Positions 27,219-36,647 of a stretch of 64,000 nt of DNA are shown here, piece by piece. The notes beneath the pieces are model-generated. The model made no database searches, had not been told where the DNA came from, and saw only the letters and a list, made by a program, of their open reading frames with translations. Position 1 is the first letter of the stretch; each line of letters begins with the position of its first letter. Where the stretch lies: positions 1 to 64,000 of the forward strand of contig DKZA01000008.1 of assembly GCA_002492525.1 (NCBI GenBank), written 5' to 3'. Source of the stretch: Lachnospiraceae bacterium UBA7086. GTDB lineage: Bacteria; Bacillota; Clostridia; Lachnospirales; Lachnospiraceae. A program made the translations under genes and the position numbers.

Positions 27219-28841
27219 TTACATCATGCCCATTCCGGCACCGCCTGCGGGCATGGGAGGTTCTGGCTCTTTGATATTGGCTACAACAGATTCTGTGGTA
27301 AGCAGAGTAGAAGCCACGCTGTTAGCGTTCTGCAGAGCGCTTCTTGTCACTTTGGCAGGATCAAGGATACCAGCCTCTACCATGTTCACATACTCTTCCT
27401 TCAGCGCATCAAATCCTATACCTACCTCGGACTCTCTTACCTTATTGATGATAACAGATCCTTCTAAGCCGGCATTGGCAACGATATGATATAAAGGTGC
27501 TTCCAAAGCCTTCAGGACAATCTGTGCACCTGTCTTCTCATCACCTTCCAGTGTGTCTGCCAATTTAGCCACTTCCTTGGATGCGTGCACATAAGCGGAA
27601 CCGCCGCCGGAGATGATACCTTCCTCCACAGCTGCTCTGGTAGCTGCCAGAGCATCTTCCAGACGAAGCTTCGCTTCTTTCATCTCTGTTTCTGTAGCAG
27701 CACCCACACGGATAACGGCTACGCCGCCTGCCAGTTTGGCAAGACGCTCCTGCAATTTCTCTTTATCGAAATCAGACGTTGTCTCCTCAATCTGTTTTTT
27801 AATCTGGCCGATTCTTGCCTGAATCGCATCCTTATTGCCTTCACCGTCAACAATAACCGTATTCTCTTTCTGTACTTTAACAGATTTTGCACGTCCAAGC
27901 TGCTCCAGTGTGGCATCTTTCAACTCAAGCCCCAGTTCGGAACTGATCACTTCGCCGCCTGTCAGGATAGCAATATCCTCAAGCATTGCCTTCCTTCTGT
28001 CGCCATAGCCAGGTGCCTTAACGGCTACCACATTAAAGGTACCACGCAGTTTGTTGACAATCAATGTAGTGAGAGCCTCTCCCTCTACATCCTCTGCAAT
28101 GATCAGCAGTTTCGCGCCGGTCTGTACAATCTGCTCCAACAAAGGCAGGATTTCCTGAATATTGGAAATCTTCTTATCTGTGATCAGGATATAAGGATTA
28201 TCCAGAATCGCTTCCATCTTATCCATATCCGTTGCCATATAAGCGGAAATATATCCTCTGTCAAACTGCATACCTTCTACCAGGTCGAGTTCTGTAAGCA
28301 TGGTCTTGCTCTCCTCGATGGTGATGACACCATCCCCGGAAACCTTCTCCATAGCGTCGGCAACTAACTGACCAACCTCATCATCTCCTGCGGAAATAGC
28401 AGCGACTCTTGCAATATGCTCCTTGCCTTTTACTTTGGAGCTCATCTTTGCGATTGCCTCTACCGCAACATCTGTAGCCTTTCTCATACCCTTTCTTAAG
28501 ATGATCGGGTTAGCGCCTGCTGCCAGATTCTTCATACCTGCATTGACCATTGCCTGTGCCAGTACGGTAGCTGTTGTGGTACCGTCACCTGCCACATCAT
28601 TGGTTTTGGTTGCTACTTCTTTTACAAGCTGTGCGCCCATATTCTCAAAAGGATCTGCAAGCTCAATCTCTTTTGCAATGGTAACACCATCATTTGTGAT
28701 AAGGGGTGCGCCATAAGATTTGTCCAAAACTACGTTTCTTCCCTTCGGTCCAAGGGTTACTCTGACTGTATCTGTCAACTGATTTACTCCTGACTCCAAA
28801 GCCGCTCTGGCTTCTGCGCCGTATTTAATTTCCTTTGCCAT
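27219..28841 (-). CDS. groL: Chaperonin GroEL (60 kDa)
   Basis: The ring-forming ATP-driven chaperonin. It has 540 residues, normal length. The nucleotide site shows VTLGPKGRNVVLDKSYG near the start and AGDGTTTATVLAQ near residue 85; the protein ends in the typical GGM-like tail (AGGAGMGMM). The ribosome site is AGGAGG. It lies 23 bases after groES in the same operon under CIRCE control. Confidence 0.99.
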   Translation of the reverse strand: MAKEIKYGAEARAALESGVNQLTDTVRVTLGPKGRNVVLDKSYGAPLITNDGVTIAKEIELADPFENMGAQLVKEVATKTNDVAGDGTTTATVLAQAMVNAGMKNLAAGANPIILRKGMRKATDVAVEAIAKMSSKVKGKEHIARVAAISAGDDEVGQLVADAMEKVSGDGVITIEESKTMLTELDLVEGMQFDRGYISAYMATDMDKMEAILDNPYILITDKKISNIQEILPLLEQIVQTGAKLLIIAEDVEGEALTTLIVNKLRGTFNVVAVKAPGYGDRRKAMLEDIAILTGGEVISSELGLELKDATLEQLGRAKSVKVQKENTVIVDGEGNKDAIQARIGQIKKQIEETTSDFDKEKLQERLAKLAGGVAVIRVGAATETEMKEAKLRLEDALAATRAAVEEGIISGGGSAYVHASKEVAKLADTLEGDEKTGAQIVLKALEAPLYHIVANAGLEGSVIINKVRESEVGIGFDALKEEYVNMVEAGILDPAKVTRSALQNANSVASTLLTTESVVANIKEPEPPMPAGGAGMGMM

Positions 28842-28864
28842 GATTCATGTCCTCCTGTTTTTTA

Positions 28865-29152
28865 TTAATCGGTAACAACTGCCAGAATATCATTCTGTCT
28901 CACGATAATATATTCTTCCTCATCCAGTTTTACTTCTGTCCCGGAATATTTGGAGAAAATAACCTGATCTCCGACCTTTACTTCCATCTTAACTTCCTTG
29001 CCGTCCACAACACCGCCAGGACCTACTGCAATAACTTCTGCCTGCTGCGGTTTCTCTTTCCCCTGCCCCGGAAGAACGATACCGGATTTGGTCGTTTCCT
29101 CTGCAACTAACTGTTTCAATACAACTCTGTCGCCAAGTGGTGTTAACTTCAT
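28865..29152 (-). CDS. groS: Co-chaperonin GroES (10 kDa)
   Basis: The lid of the GroEL chamber. It has 95 residues. The N-terminus KLTPLGDRVVLKQ, the mobile loop with TTKSGIVLPG and the conserved VIFSKYSGTEVKLD are all present. AAGGAGGCAATCATC before the ATG is a strong ribosome site. It is the first gene of the operon, about 45 bases downstream of the CIRCE operator. Confidence 0.98.
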   Translation of the reverse strand: MKLTPLGDRVVLKQLVAEETTKSGIVLPGQGKEKPQQAEVIAVGPGGVVDGKEVKMEVKVGDQVIFSKYSGTEVKLDEEEYIIVRQNDILAVVTD

Positions 29153-29197
29153 GATGATTGCCTCCTTATATTCAAAATATTTTGCCTTATCATCTTG

Positions 29198-29224
29198 TTA
29201 GCACTCTATCTTATCGAGTGCTAA
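29198..29224. promoter_or_regulatory. CIRCE operator (HrcA binding site)
   Basis: TTAGCACTC, nine bases, GAGTGCTAA: a perfect match to the CIRCE consensus. It lies between the groESL promoter and the groES start, so HrcA represses the operon until heat stress. hrcA is not in this window. Confidence 0.97.
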
Positions 29225-29236
29225 TCACTAGAACAT

Positions 29237-29265
29237 ATATTAGCTTTATATGCAGGTGTTTGCAA
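29237..29265 (-). promoter_or_regulatory. Sigma-A-type promoter of groESL
   Basis: On the minus strand TTGCAA (29260-29265) and TAATAT (29237-29242) are 17 bases apart, just upstream of CIRCE, so the operator covers the expected start point. Confidence 0.7.
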
Positions 29266-29406
29266 ATTGTTTTATATCTATATTAGTTCTTTTTTCTCTT
29301 ATTATCTTTATTTATCTTTGTTTTTCTCTTATTATCTCGTTTTTAACCAGAAAAAGGGATTTAATATTTATTTTAGAATTACTTTATTTTTGTCTTATAT
29401 CAGATT

Positions 29407-29452
29407 ACAGGGACTGCTTCGCAGCCTCGGCTATAACCGGAAAGTTTCCTAT
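29407..29452. repeat. Short GC-rich palindromic repeat, diverged copy C
   Basis: It contains CTGCTTCGCAGCCTCGG and CCGGAAAGTTTCCTAT, in the same order as copies A (9236) and B (39933). It also follows directly behind a terminator T-run on the minus strand. Confidence 0.5.
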
Positions 29453-29458
29453 CACATG

Positions 29459-29493
29459 AAAAAAAGGCAATGTCACAAAAACACCGCCTTCTC
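29459..29493 (-). terminator. Terminator after GGDEF-like gene
   Basis: AAGGCGGTG pairs with CATTGCCTT (two G-U pairs), followed by TTTTTTT on the minus strand. Confidence 0.8.
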
Positions 29494-29514
29494 TTTCGCC
29501 TCATTTCATCTATA

Positions 29515-30447
29515 TCACTTTTTCAATCCATGTTCCAACCGTTCCCGATATCCCGGTGCGTTCTTGATCTCGAACTTATTGTTAAACATCTCGTACTCCG
29601 CATCGGGCAGCTTATCTGATAATAATTCTTCCACATTGGTCTTATAGACCAGACCACAGGCCACGGATGGTGCCAGGATCTTATCTTCATAATGAAGACA
29701 TGCTTCCTGTACTCTCTGGCAGTAATCTTCCGCCTCTCCATCCTCTGCCATAGGAATAAGAACAATAAACACATCCCCATCCACACGGCCAATGACATAA
29801 TCCGGCTTTTTCTCCTGTTTCAGGATATCGGCAATGGTCTTGATCAGCCTGTCGCTTTCCTCATCGCCATAGTTATCGTTGACGAACTTCCAGTCATTGA
29901 TATTCACGTTAATAACCGCTACAGGCACCACTTCCGCCCGGTCGATCACCTTCATACGCTCCTCAAAGTAGTGTTTATGATACACGCCTGTCAGCGCATC
30001 TTCATTTTCTCCCCTGGCTGTCTGCACATGCTGTACGCCTACCTTCTCTTCCAGCTCATCCATATAAATAGAAGATTCCGTATGAAGATACGCTTCCTCT
30101 CCCCACTGAGAAAGTATCTGGGTAAATCCGTCAAGCAGCCAATCCACAGCCTCTTTGCGCTCCGCTGCCACTTTTTCCGTCTTGGCATACAGATGAGCGA
30201 TTGTCCTGCCATAGACTCTGACCTTCCGTCCCGGATGATTGACCACATCCGGTATAAATCCTGCAAAATTACCCACAGAGACTACTTTTTCCCCATGCCT
30301 TTCTGTCAAAAGAACTTCCACATCCGCCGCCGCGCACAAAGCCTTGCAGTACTCCGTCAACGTGTCAATATGGTACAGATTGTCCAGTGCGTAATTCTTT
30401 ACATTGTCTTTGATTCTCTTATCAAAAGGAATCGACTTATAATCCAT
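29515..30447 (-). CDS. GGDEF-domain protein with degenerate active site
   Basis: 310 residues, soluble. The C-terminal half, from about residue 145, has the GGDEF fold (DALTGVYHKHYFEERM, then VNINDWKFVNDNYGDEESD). Where the signature should be it reads RVDGDVF, so VDGDV replaces GGDEF. Catalysis is therefore doubtful and it may instead bind GTP or act as a partner or sensor protein. The N-terminal 140 residues (CKALCAAADVEVLL, then a possible amphipathic helix) resemble a small sensor module that I cannot name. It is monocistronic, with its own terminator. Confidence 0.78.
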   Translation of the reverse strand: MDYKSIPFDKRIKDNVKNYALDNLYHIDTLTEYCKALCAAADVEVLLTERHGEKVVSVGNFAGFIPDVVNHPGRKVRVYGRTIAHLYAKTEKVAAERKEAVDWLLDGFTQILSQWGEEAYLHTESSIYMDELEEKVGVQHVQTARGENEDALTGVYHKHYFEERMKVIDRAEVVPVAVINVNINDWKFVNDNYGDEESDRLIKTIADILKQEKKPDYVIGRVDGDVFIVLIPMAEDGEAEDYCQRVQEACLHYEDKILAPSVACGLVYKTNVEELLSDKLPDAEYEMFNNKFEIKNAPGYRERLEHGLKK

Positions 30448-30546
30448 ACTGTGTAACCTCTCCTATCCCCGTTTTCAAAAAAGAAATCCATATCTAGTAT
30501 ACCTTTTTTTTGGAGATTTGTCTAGATGAGCACCTTTTTTGGATTA

Positions 30547-30686
30547 TACGTTACGTATCAGTTCAGCCATGTCATTCATAAGTTGTGGGTTTATATGTTT
30601 TGCATAAATCGGTTAGCTTATTTCCGACAACTTATTTCATGTCGGGCGTCCGCCCTATGAAAATGATTGAACTGATACCACGTTAC
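30547..30686. repeat. Imperfect inverted-repeat element
   Basis: Outer arms TATCAGTTCA (30550s) and TGAACTGATA (30668-30677) enclose inner arms AAGTTGT and ACAACTT and a small GGGCG/CGCCC hairpin. It abuts the stop codon of the GH31 gene. It could be a terminator region or a small MITE-like repeat. Confidence 0.5.
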
Positions 30687-32707
30687 ACTCTTTCAAATAC
30701 CGGCATATACTCAATCGGCGCATCCACATGAACAACACGGCTGCCTTCATAAATTTCTCCGGTAGACGTCAGCTTCCAGTTGCCTGCCGGCAGATACACG
30801 TCTCTTGCGAACTCATGCAGATGAAGAATCGGCGCCACCAGATACGCATCCCCAAACATATACTGATCCTGTATCTCCCAGCACTTTGCATCCTCCGGAA
30901 ATTCATAGAACATCGTCCGAAGAAGCGGAGACCCGTTCTCATGCGCTTCTTCAAATAATCTGCGGATATAATCATGCATTTGCATGCGGACATCATAGTA
31001 TTTCTTCATGATGGCATAATTATCCTCGCCATAACTCCACAGCTCATTGGGCTGTCCCGTGTGCAGATATCCGCCGCCCCAGTCTCTCTCATCCAACGGC
31101 GCAATGTTGTAGGGGCCCCTGTCCCCATGCATACGAAGTACCGGAGAATACACCGCAAACTGATACCAACGGATGAGCAATTGTCTGAAATCCTCATCCT
31201 TCACGTCGTCCGTCATAAATCCTCCAATATCCGTCGTCCACCAGGGGATTCCCGCAAGTCCCATATTAAGACCGCACTGGAGCTGATCTGCAAAAGCCTC
31301 AAAGGTGCTCGGCACATCGCCGGACCAGACCACATTGCCGTATTTCTGGGATCCAGCCCAGGCACAGCGAAGCAGGTTCACCACAGTACCTCTCCCAGCC
31401 TGACTCATTTCATCATAGAAAATCCTGCTATACATCTGCGGATACAAATTGCTTACTGCAAGCGCAGGTCCTTCGCTATAGCGGTAATTTTCAAAATCAT
31501 AGACGCCATAATCGGGCTCAGAATTATCCAGCCAGAAAGCATCGATTCCATAATCATAGTAATTTTTCTTACATACTTCCCATACATATTTGCGCGTCAG
31601 GGGATTAAAAGGATCAATTTCCACGCAGTCTCCCTGGTAATCATAGGTCTGGGCTGCACCACGCTCTGTCCTGATCAATAACCCCTGCTCCATCATTGGA
31701 CCAAAGTTTTCACTCTTTCGGTCTACGGACGGCCACACGGATACGATGACTTTAATTCCCATCTTGTGCAGTTCGTCCACCATCGCTTTCGGATCGGGCC
31801 AGTACTTTTCATCAAATTTCCAGTCTCCCTGCAAGGTCCAGTGGAAAAAGTCAATGACGATCTGATCGATCTTGATGCCTTCCTTCTGATACTGCCTTGC
31901 CACACTGAGCACTTCTTCCTGGGTTCTGTAACGCAGCTTACACTGCCACAACCCCATCAGGTCTTCCGGAAACATTTCCGCACGCCCGGTCACAGCCGTA
32001 TAATTACTCAGAATCTGTCTGGGGGTATCCGCTGCGGTAATCCAGTAGTCCATTTCCTTTGTTGCTCTTGCAATCCATTCATAATAATTCATGCCAAAGG
32101 TCACTCGTCCCACTGCCGGATTATTCCAGAGAAGTCCATAACCCATGGAAGAAACTGCAAAAGGCACGGAAATCTGCGAGTTGCGCTGTGCCAGTTCCAG
32201 CACGCAGCCCTTCATATCCATACACGCCTGCTGATACTGTCCCATGCCAAAGATTTTTTCGCCTTGATTGCTCTCAAACTTTACGTTAAGAGCATACTCA
32301 CTGCCCCCGATAATTCCCTTCCATTCGCGGTTCACCAGTTTTAAGCATCTGCTCTCTCTGGAGATAGTTCCATCATAATTTCTGAAATACTCCTGCAGGA
32401 TTAACCGCTCGTCTTTATAAAAAGAAATAACCCCTGCAAAATTAACGACTGCCTTAATCCTGCCATTGACAATCGATGCCTTTTCTTTCTGATCAATGGT
32501 TCCGTCACCAACCCAGTGGTTCTCTTCTTCTATGGTAACCTGCGTGCGGCAGTTATTGACCTTTTCAGTCAATGCCCATTCTCTGCCCGTGAAAGAAGAA
32601 TTCATTGTGGCACGCACCCGCAGAGAATTCTCTCCCCACGCCTCAACTCTGAGCATTTCGCCCTGGTGATAACACACCAATGCGCCATTGTCATTCTCAA
32701 ATCTCAT
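30683..32707 (-). CDS. Glycoside hydrolase family 31 (alpha-xylosidase/alpha-glucosidase type)
   Basis: An intracellular retaining glycosidase of 674 residues from the ATG at 32707 (GGAGGG upstream). An N-terminal beta-sandwich leads into a catalytic barrel. The likely nucleophile is the Asp in AFWLDNSEPD near residue 392 and the acid/base is the Asp in WSGDVPSTFEAF near 455. WWTTDIGGF and RMHGDRGPYN also mark GH31. No signal peptide is present, so it acts on imported oligosaccharides. It is divergent from an AraC regulator, which probably controls it. The exact sugar, xylose- or glucose-linked, is not settled by the sequence. Confidence 0.9.
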   Translation of the reverse strand: MRFENDNGALVCYHQGEMLRVEAWGENSLRVRATMNSSFTGREWALTEKVNNCRTQVTIEEENHWVGDGTIDQKEKASIVNGRIKAVVNFAGVISFYKDERLILQEYFRNYDGTISRESRCLKLVNREWKGIIGGSEYALNVKFESNQGEKIFGMGQYQQACMDMKGCVLELAQRNSQISVPFAVSSMGYGLLWNNPAVGRVTFGMNYYEWIARATKEMDYWITAADTPRQILSNYTAVTGRAEMFPEDLMGLWQCKLRYRTQEEVLSVARQYQKEGIKIDQIVIDFFHWTLQGDWKFDEKYWPDPKAMVDELHKMGIKVIVSVWPSVDRKSENFGPMMEQGLLIRTERGAAQTYDYQGDCVEIDPFNPLTRKYVWEVCKKNYYDYGIDAFWLDNSEPDYGVYDFENYRYSEGPALAVSNLYPQMYSRIFYDEMSQAGRGTVVNLLRCAWAGSQKYGNVVWSGDVPSTFEAFADQLQCGLNMGLAGIPWWTTDIGGFMTDDVKDEDFRQLLIRWYQFAVYSPVLRMHGDRGPYNIAPLDERDWGGGYLHTGQPNELWSYGEDNYAIMKKYYDVRMQMHDYIRRLFEEAHENGSPLLRTMFYEFPEDAKCWEIQDQYMFGDAYLVAPILHLHEFARDVYLPAGNWKLTSTGEIYEGSRVVHVDAPIEYMPVFERV

Positions 32708-32965
32708 AATAACCCTCCGTTCTAAAATCTTTGCGCCGCAGGATAGCACCCTTTGGCGCCGCTTTCCTTAATTCTACATGCCTTGTGATTTCGTAAAGCA
32801 GGTCTTATGATGGTATAATACTATTATCATGGGCTTTTTTCTATTGAAATAATACTACATTGTGATACTATACTATTATAAATACATTGGAAAATCCCTC
32901 CGGAAGGTCTCATGCAAAATACCTTCCTGAAAATCCTCAAATAATCATCTGTTAAGGAAACAAAA
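32708..32965. promoter_or_regulatory. Divergent promoter region, GH31 / AraC regulator
   Basis: 258 bases between the two starts. The imperfect palindrome TGATGGTATAATACTATTATCA (32808-32829) and the related GATACTATACTATTATA near 32863 are candidate operators for the AraC protein. Both are AT-rich and overlap possible -10 elements. Confidence 0.4.
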
Positions 32966-33838
32966 ATGATGCCAGACAAAAATACGGAAGAAAAAAGACA
33001 ACACAGCACCAGCTATATTCCCTATAGTTATTATGAGTGCCGAATCCCCGAATCGTTCATGAATGTTCCCATGCACTGGCACAATGAATTTGAACTGAAC
33101 TACATTTCAGCCGGAAAGGGAGAATTTCTCTGCGGCGGTCTAAAATTCGAGGCCGTAGAAGGCGACCTTCTGCTTCTGCCGCCCAATATGCTGCACTCCG
33201 CCTATCCCTGCAAAGACAGCGAGCTGATTTATCATGCCCTGGTCTTTCATCCCGCGCTTCTTGGCGTTACCAACAATGACCGCAGCACTTTAGAATGTAT
33301 CCGCCCTATGGTAAACGGAAATGCGCAGTTTAATGTCCATATCCAGCCAAGTGCCAAAGGATATGCCTCCGTAAAGGCCGTCGCAGACCAGATATTTTCC
33401 TGTGTACACGCAGACTCTGCCCAGATGGATCTTCTCTTAAAAAGCGAACTGTTGAAATTATTCTGGTTATTGGAACAAAGCGGAACGATTACCTTTCAGA
33501 AAGATAGCGGGGCTGGATACCATGAATTGATCCGCCCCGTCCTTGAATACATGTCACAGAATTTCCGGGAAGATATCTGTATCGAACAACTAGCCTGCCT
33601 GGCGCACTTAAGCAAAAGTTATTTTATGAGATGCTTCAAGGAGACGGTAGGCGTTGGCGCCATGGAGCATCTCACACAGCTTCGGATTTCCGCCGCCTGT
33701 GAAGCACTTTCCGGTACGCAGGATAAAATCTCGGATATCTCGTATCGCTGCGGCTACAGCAATCTTTCCAACTTTAACAGACAATTTCTGAAAAAGGTGG
33801 GATGTTCTCCTATGGAATACAGAAAGCGCAATCTATGA
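32966..33838 (+). CDS. AraC-family transcriptional regulator with cupin domain
   Basis: A 290-residue sugar-type regulator. The N-terminal cupin-like fold (MHWHNEFELNYISAGKGEF, residues 36-55) should bind the inducer. The C-terminal pair of helix-turn-helix motifs is complete (QLACLAHLSKSYFMRCFKE and DISYRCGYSNLSNFNRQFLKK). AAGGAAAC is the ribosome site. It probably regulates the divergent GH31 gene and perhaps itself. It ends 12 bases before the convergent nagA stop. Confidence 0.92.
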   Translation: MMPDKNTEEKRQHSTSYIPYSYYECRIPESFMNVPMHWHNEFELNYISAGKGEFLCGGLKFEAVEGDLLLLPPNMLHSAYPCKDSELIYHALVFHPALLGVTNNDRSTLECIRPMVNGNAQFNVHIQPSAKGYASVKAVADQIFSCVHADSAQMDLLLKSELLKLFWLLEQSGTITFQKDSGAGYHELIRPVLEYMSQNFREDICIEQLACLAHLSKSYFMRCFKETVGVGAMEHLTQLRISAACEALSGTQDKISDISYRCGYSNLSNFNRQFLKKVGCSPMEYRKRNL

Positions 33839-33850
33839 AGCAAACTGTTC

Positions 33851-34987
33851 CTACAGGCTCTGTCCTCTGCAGATTACCTGCCTCAAAGACAGATCTCCCT
33901 GATCAAGCAATATCACATCTGCATACTTTCCCGGTGTGATACTTCCGCAGGAATCATAGATTCCCACACATTTAGCCGGATTGACCGCCGCACATTTCAC
34001 TGCAGACTCTAAGGGAATCCCCATCTTCAATACCGCAGTCCGCATACAATCTATCAGATTGGTAACCGAACCCGCAATCGTTCCGTCTTTTAACGTGGCA
34101 AGATTCCCTGTCACTTTCACATCCTGGCCTCCCAGCGTATAATCTCCGTCTTCCAAACCTGTGGCACGCATGCTGTCACTGATCAGAATAATCCGGTCAT
34201 CCCCGAACATCTTAAATGTGGTTCTGACCGCCGCCGGATGAATATGCACCCCGTCACAGATTAACTCCACCTGAACTTTCTCCTCATCCGCCGCCGCACC
34301 GATCAGTCCCGGCGCCCTATGCGTATAAGGATTCATAGCATTATACAGATGGGTCACATGATCTGCGCCTCTGCGAAATGCTTCTCTGGCAATATCATAG
34401 TCCGCACAGGTATGAGCCAGAGATATCACCACCTGATCATGCCGTTGCTCGATCAATTCCATAGCCCCTTCCTCTTCCGGCGCTATATCCAGCAATTTTA
34501 CACAGTTTCCAGAAGCCCTCTGTAACCTGTCAAACATCTCCAGATCCGGTTTGTGAATATAGGCGCCGTTCTGCGCTCCTTTTTTGGCTGTGGACACGAA
34601 GGGGCCTTCCATGTTAATTCCCCAAAAATGTGCTTTCTTATCCTGCATGCCCTCTTCCTTATATGCTTTTGCCGCTTTGCAGATACCAAGAAGCTCCTCC
34701 TCGGAAAGCGTCATGGAAGCCGGTACAATATTGGTTACGCCGACAGATGCTTCATAGACTGCCATAGCATCAATGGCTTCCCGTGTCCCGTCACAGAAAT
34801 CATATCCCATACAGCCATGAAAATGGATATCCGTCAGTCCCGGTATTGCCACACAGCCGGACGCATCTATTACCTGTCCGTCCTCCGCCTCTGCCGCCTG
34901 ATCCGTAAAAAGTGTGTCCTTTATATAAATTTCTTTTTTCTCAAACTTTCCCTCTTGTGTATAAACACTGGCATTTCTGATAATCAT
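33851..34987 (-). CDS. nagA: N-acetylglucosamine-6-phosphate deacetylase
   Basis: It removes acetate from GlcNAc-6-P, the product of the upstream PTS. 378 residues. The metal-binding HFHG near 57, MEGPF with its Glu near 128, AHTCADYD, THLYNAMNP and the catalytic Asp in ISDSMRATGL are all present. It is the last gene of the PTS operon, 91 bases after nagE, with a hairpin between. nagB, the next step, is not in the window. Confidence 0.97.
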   Translation of the reverse strand: MIIRNASVYTQEGKFEKKEIYIKDTLFTDQAAEAEDGQVIDASGCVAIPGLTDIHFHGCMGYDFCDGTREAIDAMAVYEASVGVTNIVPASMTLSEEELLGICKAAKAYKEEGMQDKKAHFWGINMEGPFVSTAKKGAQNGAYIHKPDLEMFDRLQRASGNCVKLLDIAPEEEGAMELIEQRHDQVVISLAHTCADYDIAREAFRRGADHVTHLYNAMNPYTHRAPGLIGAAADEEKVQVELICDGVHIHPAAVRTTFKMFGDDRIILISDSMRATGLEDGDYTLGGQDVKVTGNLATLKDGTIAGSVTNLIDCMRTAVLKMGIPLESAVKCAAVNPAKCVGIYDSCGSITPGKYADVILLDQGDLSLRQVICRGQSL

Positions 34988-35012
34988 GCTGTTTCTCCTT
35001 TCTCTATGAAAT

Positions 35013-35041
35013 ATAGCGAAGGCCCAGAGGGCCCTCGCTAT
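35013..35041 (-). promoter_or_regulatory. Intercistronic hairpin nagE-nagA
   Basis: ATAGCGA-GGCCC and GGGCC-TCGCTAT form a 12-13 bp stem with a 3-base loop and no U-run. It is more likely an mRNA-stabilising or processing structure than a terminator. Confidence 0.55.
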
Positions 35042-35078
35042 GCCAGGGATTTCGGTATTATCGTACGTAAGATACTAC

Positions 35079-36548
35079 CTATAACATCTTCTTCATCTCG
35101 TCAGCCACAAACTGTACCTTGGTTCCTACAATAACCTGCACCGATGTCTTACCAGGTCTCATAACGCCTGATATACCTGCTGATTTAATCTTCTTTTCGT
35201 CAACCAGAGTATAGTCTTTAATCTCCATACGAAGCCTTGTAATACAGTTATCCAGTGATGTTACATTTTCTTTGCCGCCAAGACCTTCCAGAATGATCGA
35301 TGCCACTTCCGTGAAATCATTGTTGGCCAGTACTGCCTTCTTCTCTGCTTCCAGATCGTCATCTTCTCTGCCCGGTGTCTTTAAGTCAAATTTCACAATT
35401 GCAAAGCGGAACACAAAGTAGAATACCAAAAATGCAGCCAGGCCCAAAGGAAGGATCATCCAGGTGTTCTGTGCCGCCGGCAATGTTGCTGAGAAAACAA
35501 GGTCTGTTGCACCTGCCGAGAAACTGAATCCTGCCCGGAATCCAACCAGGGTTACGATGATGGTAAAGATACCATATAACAATGCATAAATCAGATACAA
35601 TACCGGTGCAAGGAACATGAAACCGAATTCAAAAGGCTCTGTAACACCGCAGACAAACGCACAGACTGCTGCGGAAGCTACCAGACCGATTGCCACTTTC
35701 TTCTTGCCTTCTTTCGCCGTATGAATCATCGCCAGTGCTGCACCGGGGATACCGAACATCATACAAGGGAAGAAACCGGACATATACATACCAAGACTCC
35801 AGGATACATCCGCGCTGGTCTCACCTGCCCAGAAGTGGCTGAGATCGCCCAGACCAATGGTATCAAACCAGAATACGTTATTCAATGCATGATGCAGACC
35901 TGTAGGGATCAGCAGTCTGTTCAGGAATGCATAGATACCTGCGCCTACCGCACCCATACCGACAATACCCTGACCAACTGCAATCAGTGCACCGAAGATT
36001 ATCGGCCATACAAACAACAGAATTGCTGCCACAACGATAGATACCACGCCGGAAATAATCGCTACACAGCGCTTGCCGCTGAAAAACGACAGCCAATCCG
36101 GTAATTTCGTGTTCTTAAACTTATTGTAACAGGTTGCGCCGATAATACCAGCCAGAATACCGATAAACGGATTGGCGATCTTATCAAATGCCAATGTCTT
36201 ATTCACATTGTCTGCGATAGAAGGCATCAATGTGGTTACGGTACCTGTTGCCAGCAGATTGGTCATCATCAGCCAGGATGCGAACGCCGCAAGACCTGCT
36301 GTGCCGTCATGATCGTCAGCCATACCTACACCTACACCGATAACAAACAAAAGCGCCATATTATCGATCAGCGCACCGCCCGCCTTCACCAGGAAGAATC
36401 CCAGCAGATTCAGGAAACCATGCATTTCGCCGCCCTGCATGGTCGCCGGACATAATGCATAACCGATACCCATCAAGATACCGCATATCGGCAGACATGC
36501 CACAGGAAGCATCAATGACTTACCTAACTTTTGCAAATATTTCATCAT
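35079..36548 (-). CDS. nagE: PTS N-acetylglucosamine/glucose-type transporter EIIBC
   Basis: It imports and phosphorylates the sugar, most likely GlcNAc given nagA downstream. 489 residues. Residues 1-375 form the EIIC membrane channel with about ten helices and the sugar-site phrase GVTEPFEFGFMF. Residues 405-489 are EIIB with the phospho-cysteine in LDNCITRLR. There is no fused EIIA, which fits the separate EIIA gene in this operon. AAGGGGG precedes the tandem ATGs. Confidence 0.93.
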   Translation of the reverse strand: MMKYLQKLGKSLMLPVACLPICGILMGIGYALCPATMQGGEMHGFLNLLGFFLVKAGGALIDNMALLFVIGVGVGMADDHDGTAGLAAFASWLMMTNLLATGTVTTLMPSIADNVNKTLAFDKIANPFIGILAGIIGATCYNKFKNTKLPDWLSFFSGKRCVAIISGVVSIVVAAILLFVWPIIFGALIAVGQGIVGMGAVGAGIYAFLNRLLIPTGLHHALNNVFWFDTIGLGDLSHFWAGETSADVSWSLGMYMSGFFPCMMFGIPGAALAMIHTAKEGKKKVAIGLVASAAVCAFVCGVTEPFEFGFMFLAPVLYLIYALLYGIFTIIVTLVGFRAGFSFSAGATDLVFSATLPAAQNTWMILPLGLAAFLVFYFVFRFAIVKFDLKTPGREDDDLEAEKKAVLANNDFTEVASIILEGLGGKENVTSLDNCITRLRMEIKDYTLVDEKKIKSAGISGVMRPGKTSVQVIVGTKVQFVADEMKKML

Positions 36549-36647
36549 AAACGTTACCCCCTTATAATTTGATAGTTCCGCCCCAGCACAGAACCAATAT
36601 TTAACATTTCCATCCTTGCGTAACTCCGCTATTTCCTTATGTACCTT

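Larger units (their letters stand above)
29225..29514. other. Intergenic region upstream of groESL
   Basis: Besides the groESL promoter it holds an AT-rich stretch with a 17-bp direct repeat (TTTTTCTCTTATTATCT at 29291 and 29321, period 30), one diverged copy of the palindromic repeat family (29407-29452) and the terminator of the next gene. No gene was seen. Confidence 0.55.

Noticed and set aside
29291..29337. 17-bp direct repeat (period 30) in the AT-rich region upstream of groESL, considered as a CRISPR-like array.
   Set aside because: Only two copies of low-complexity T-rich sequence, no array and no cas genes.
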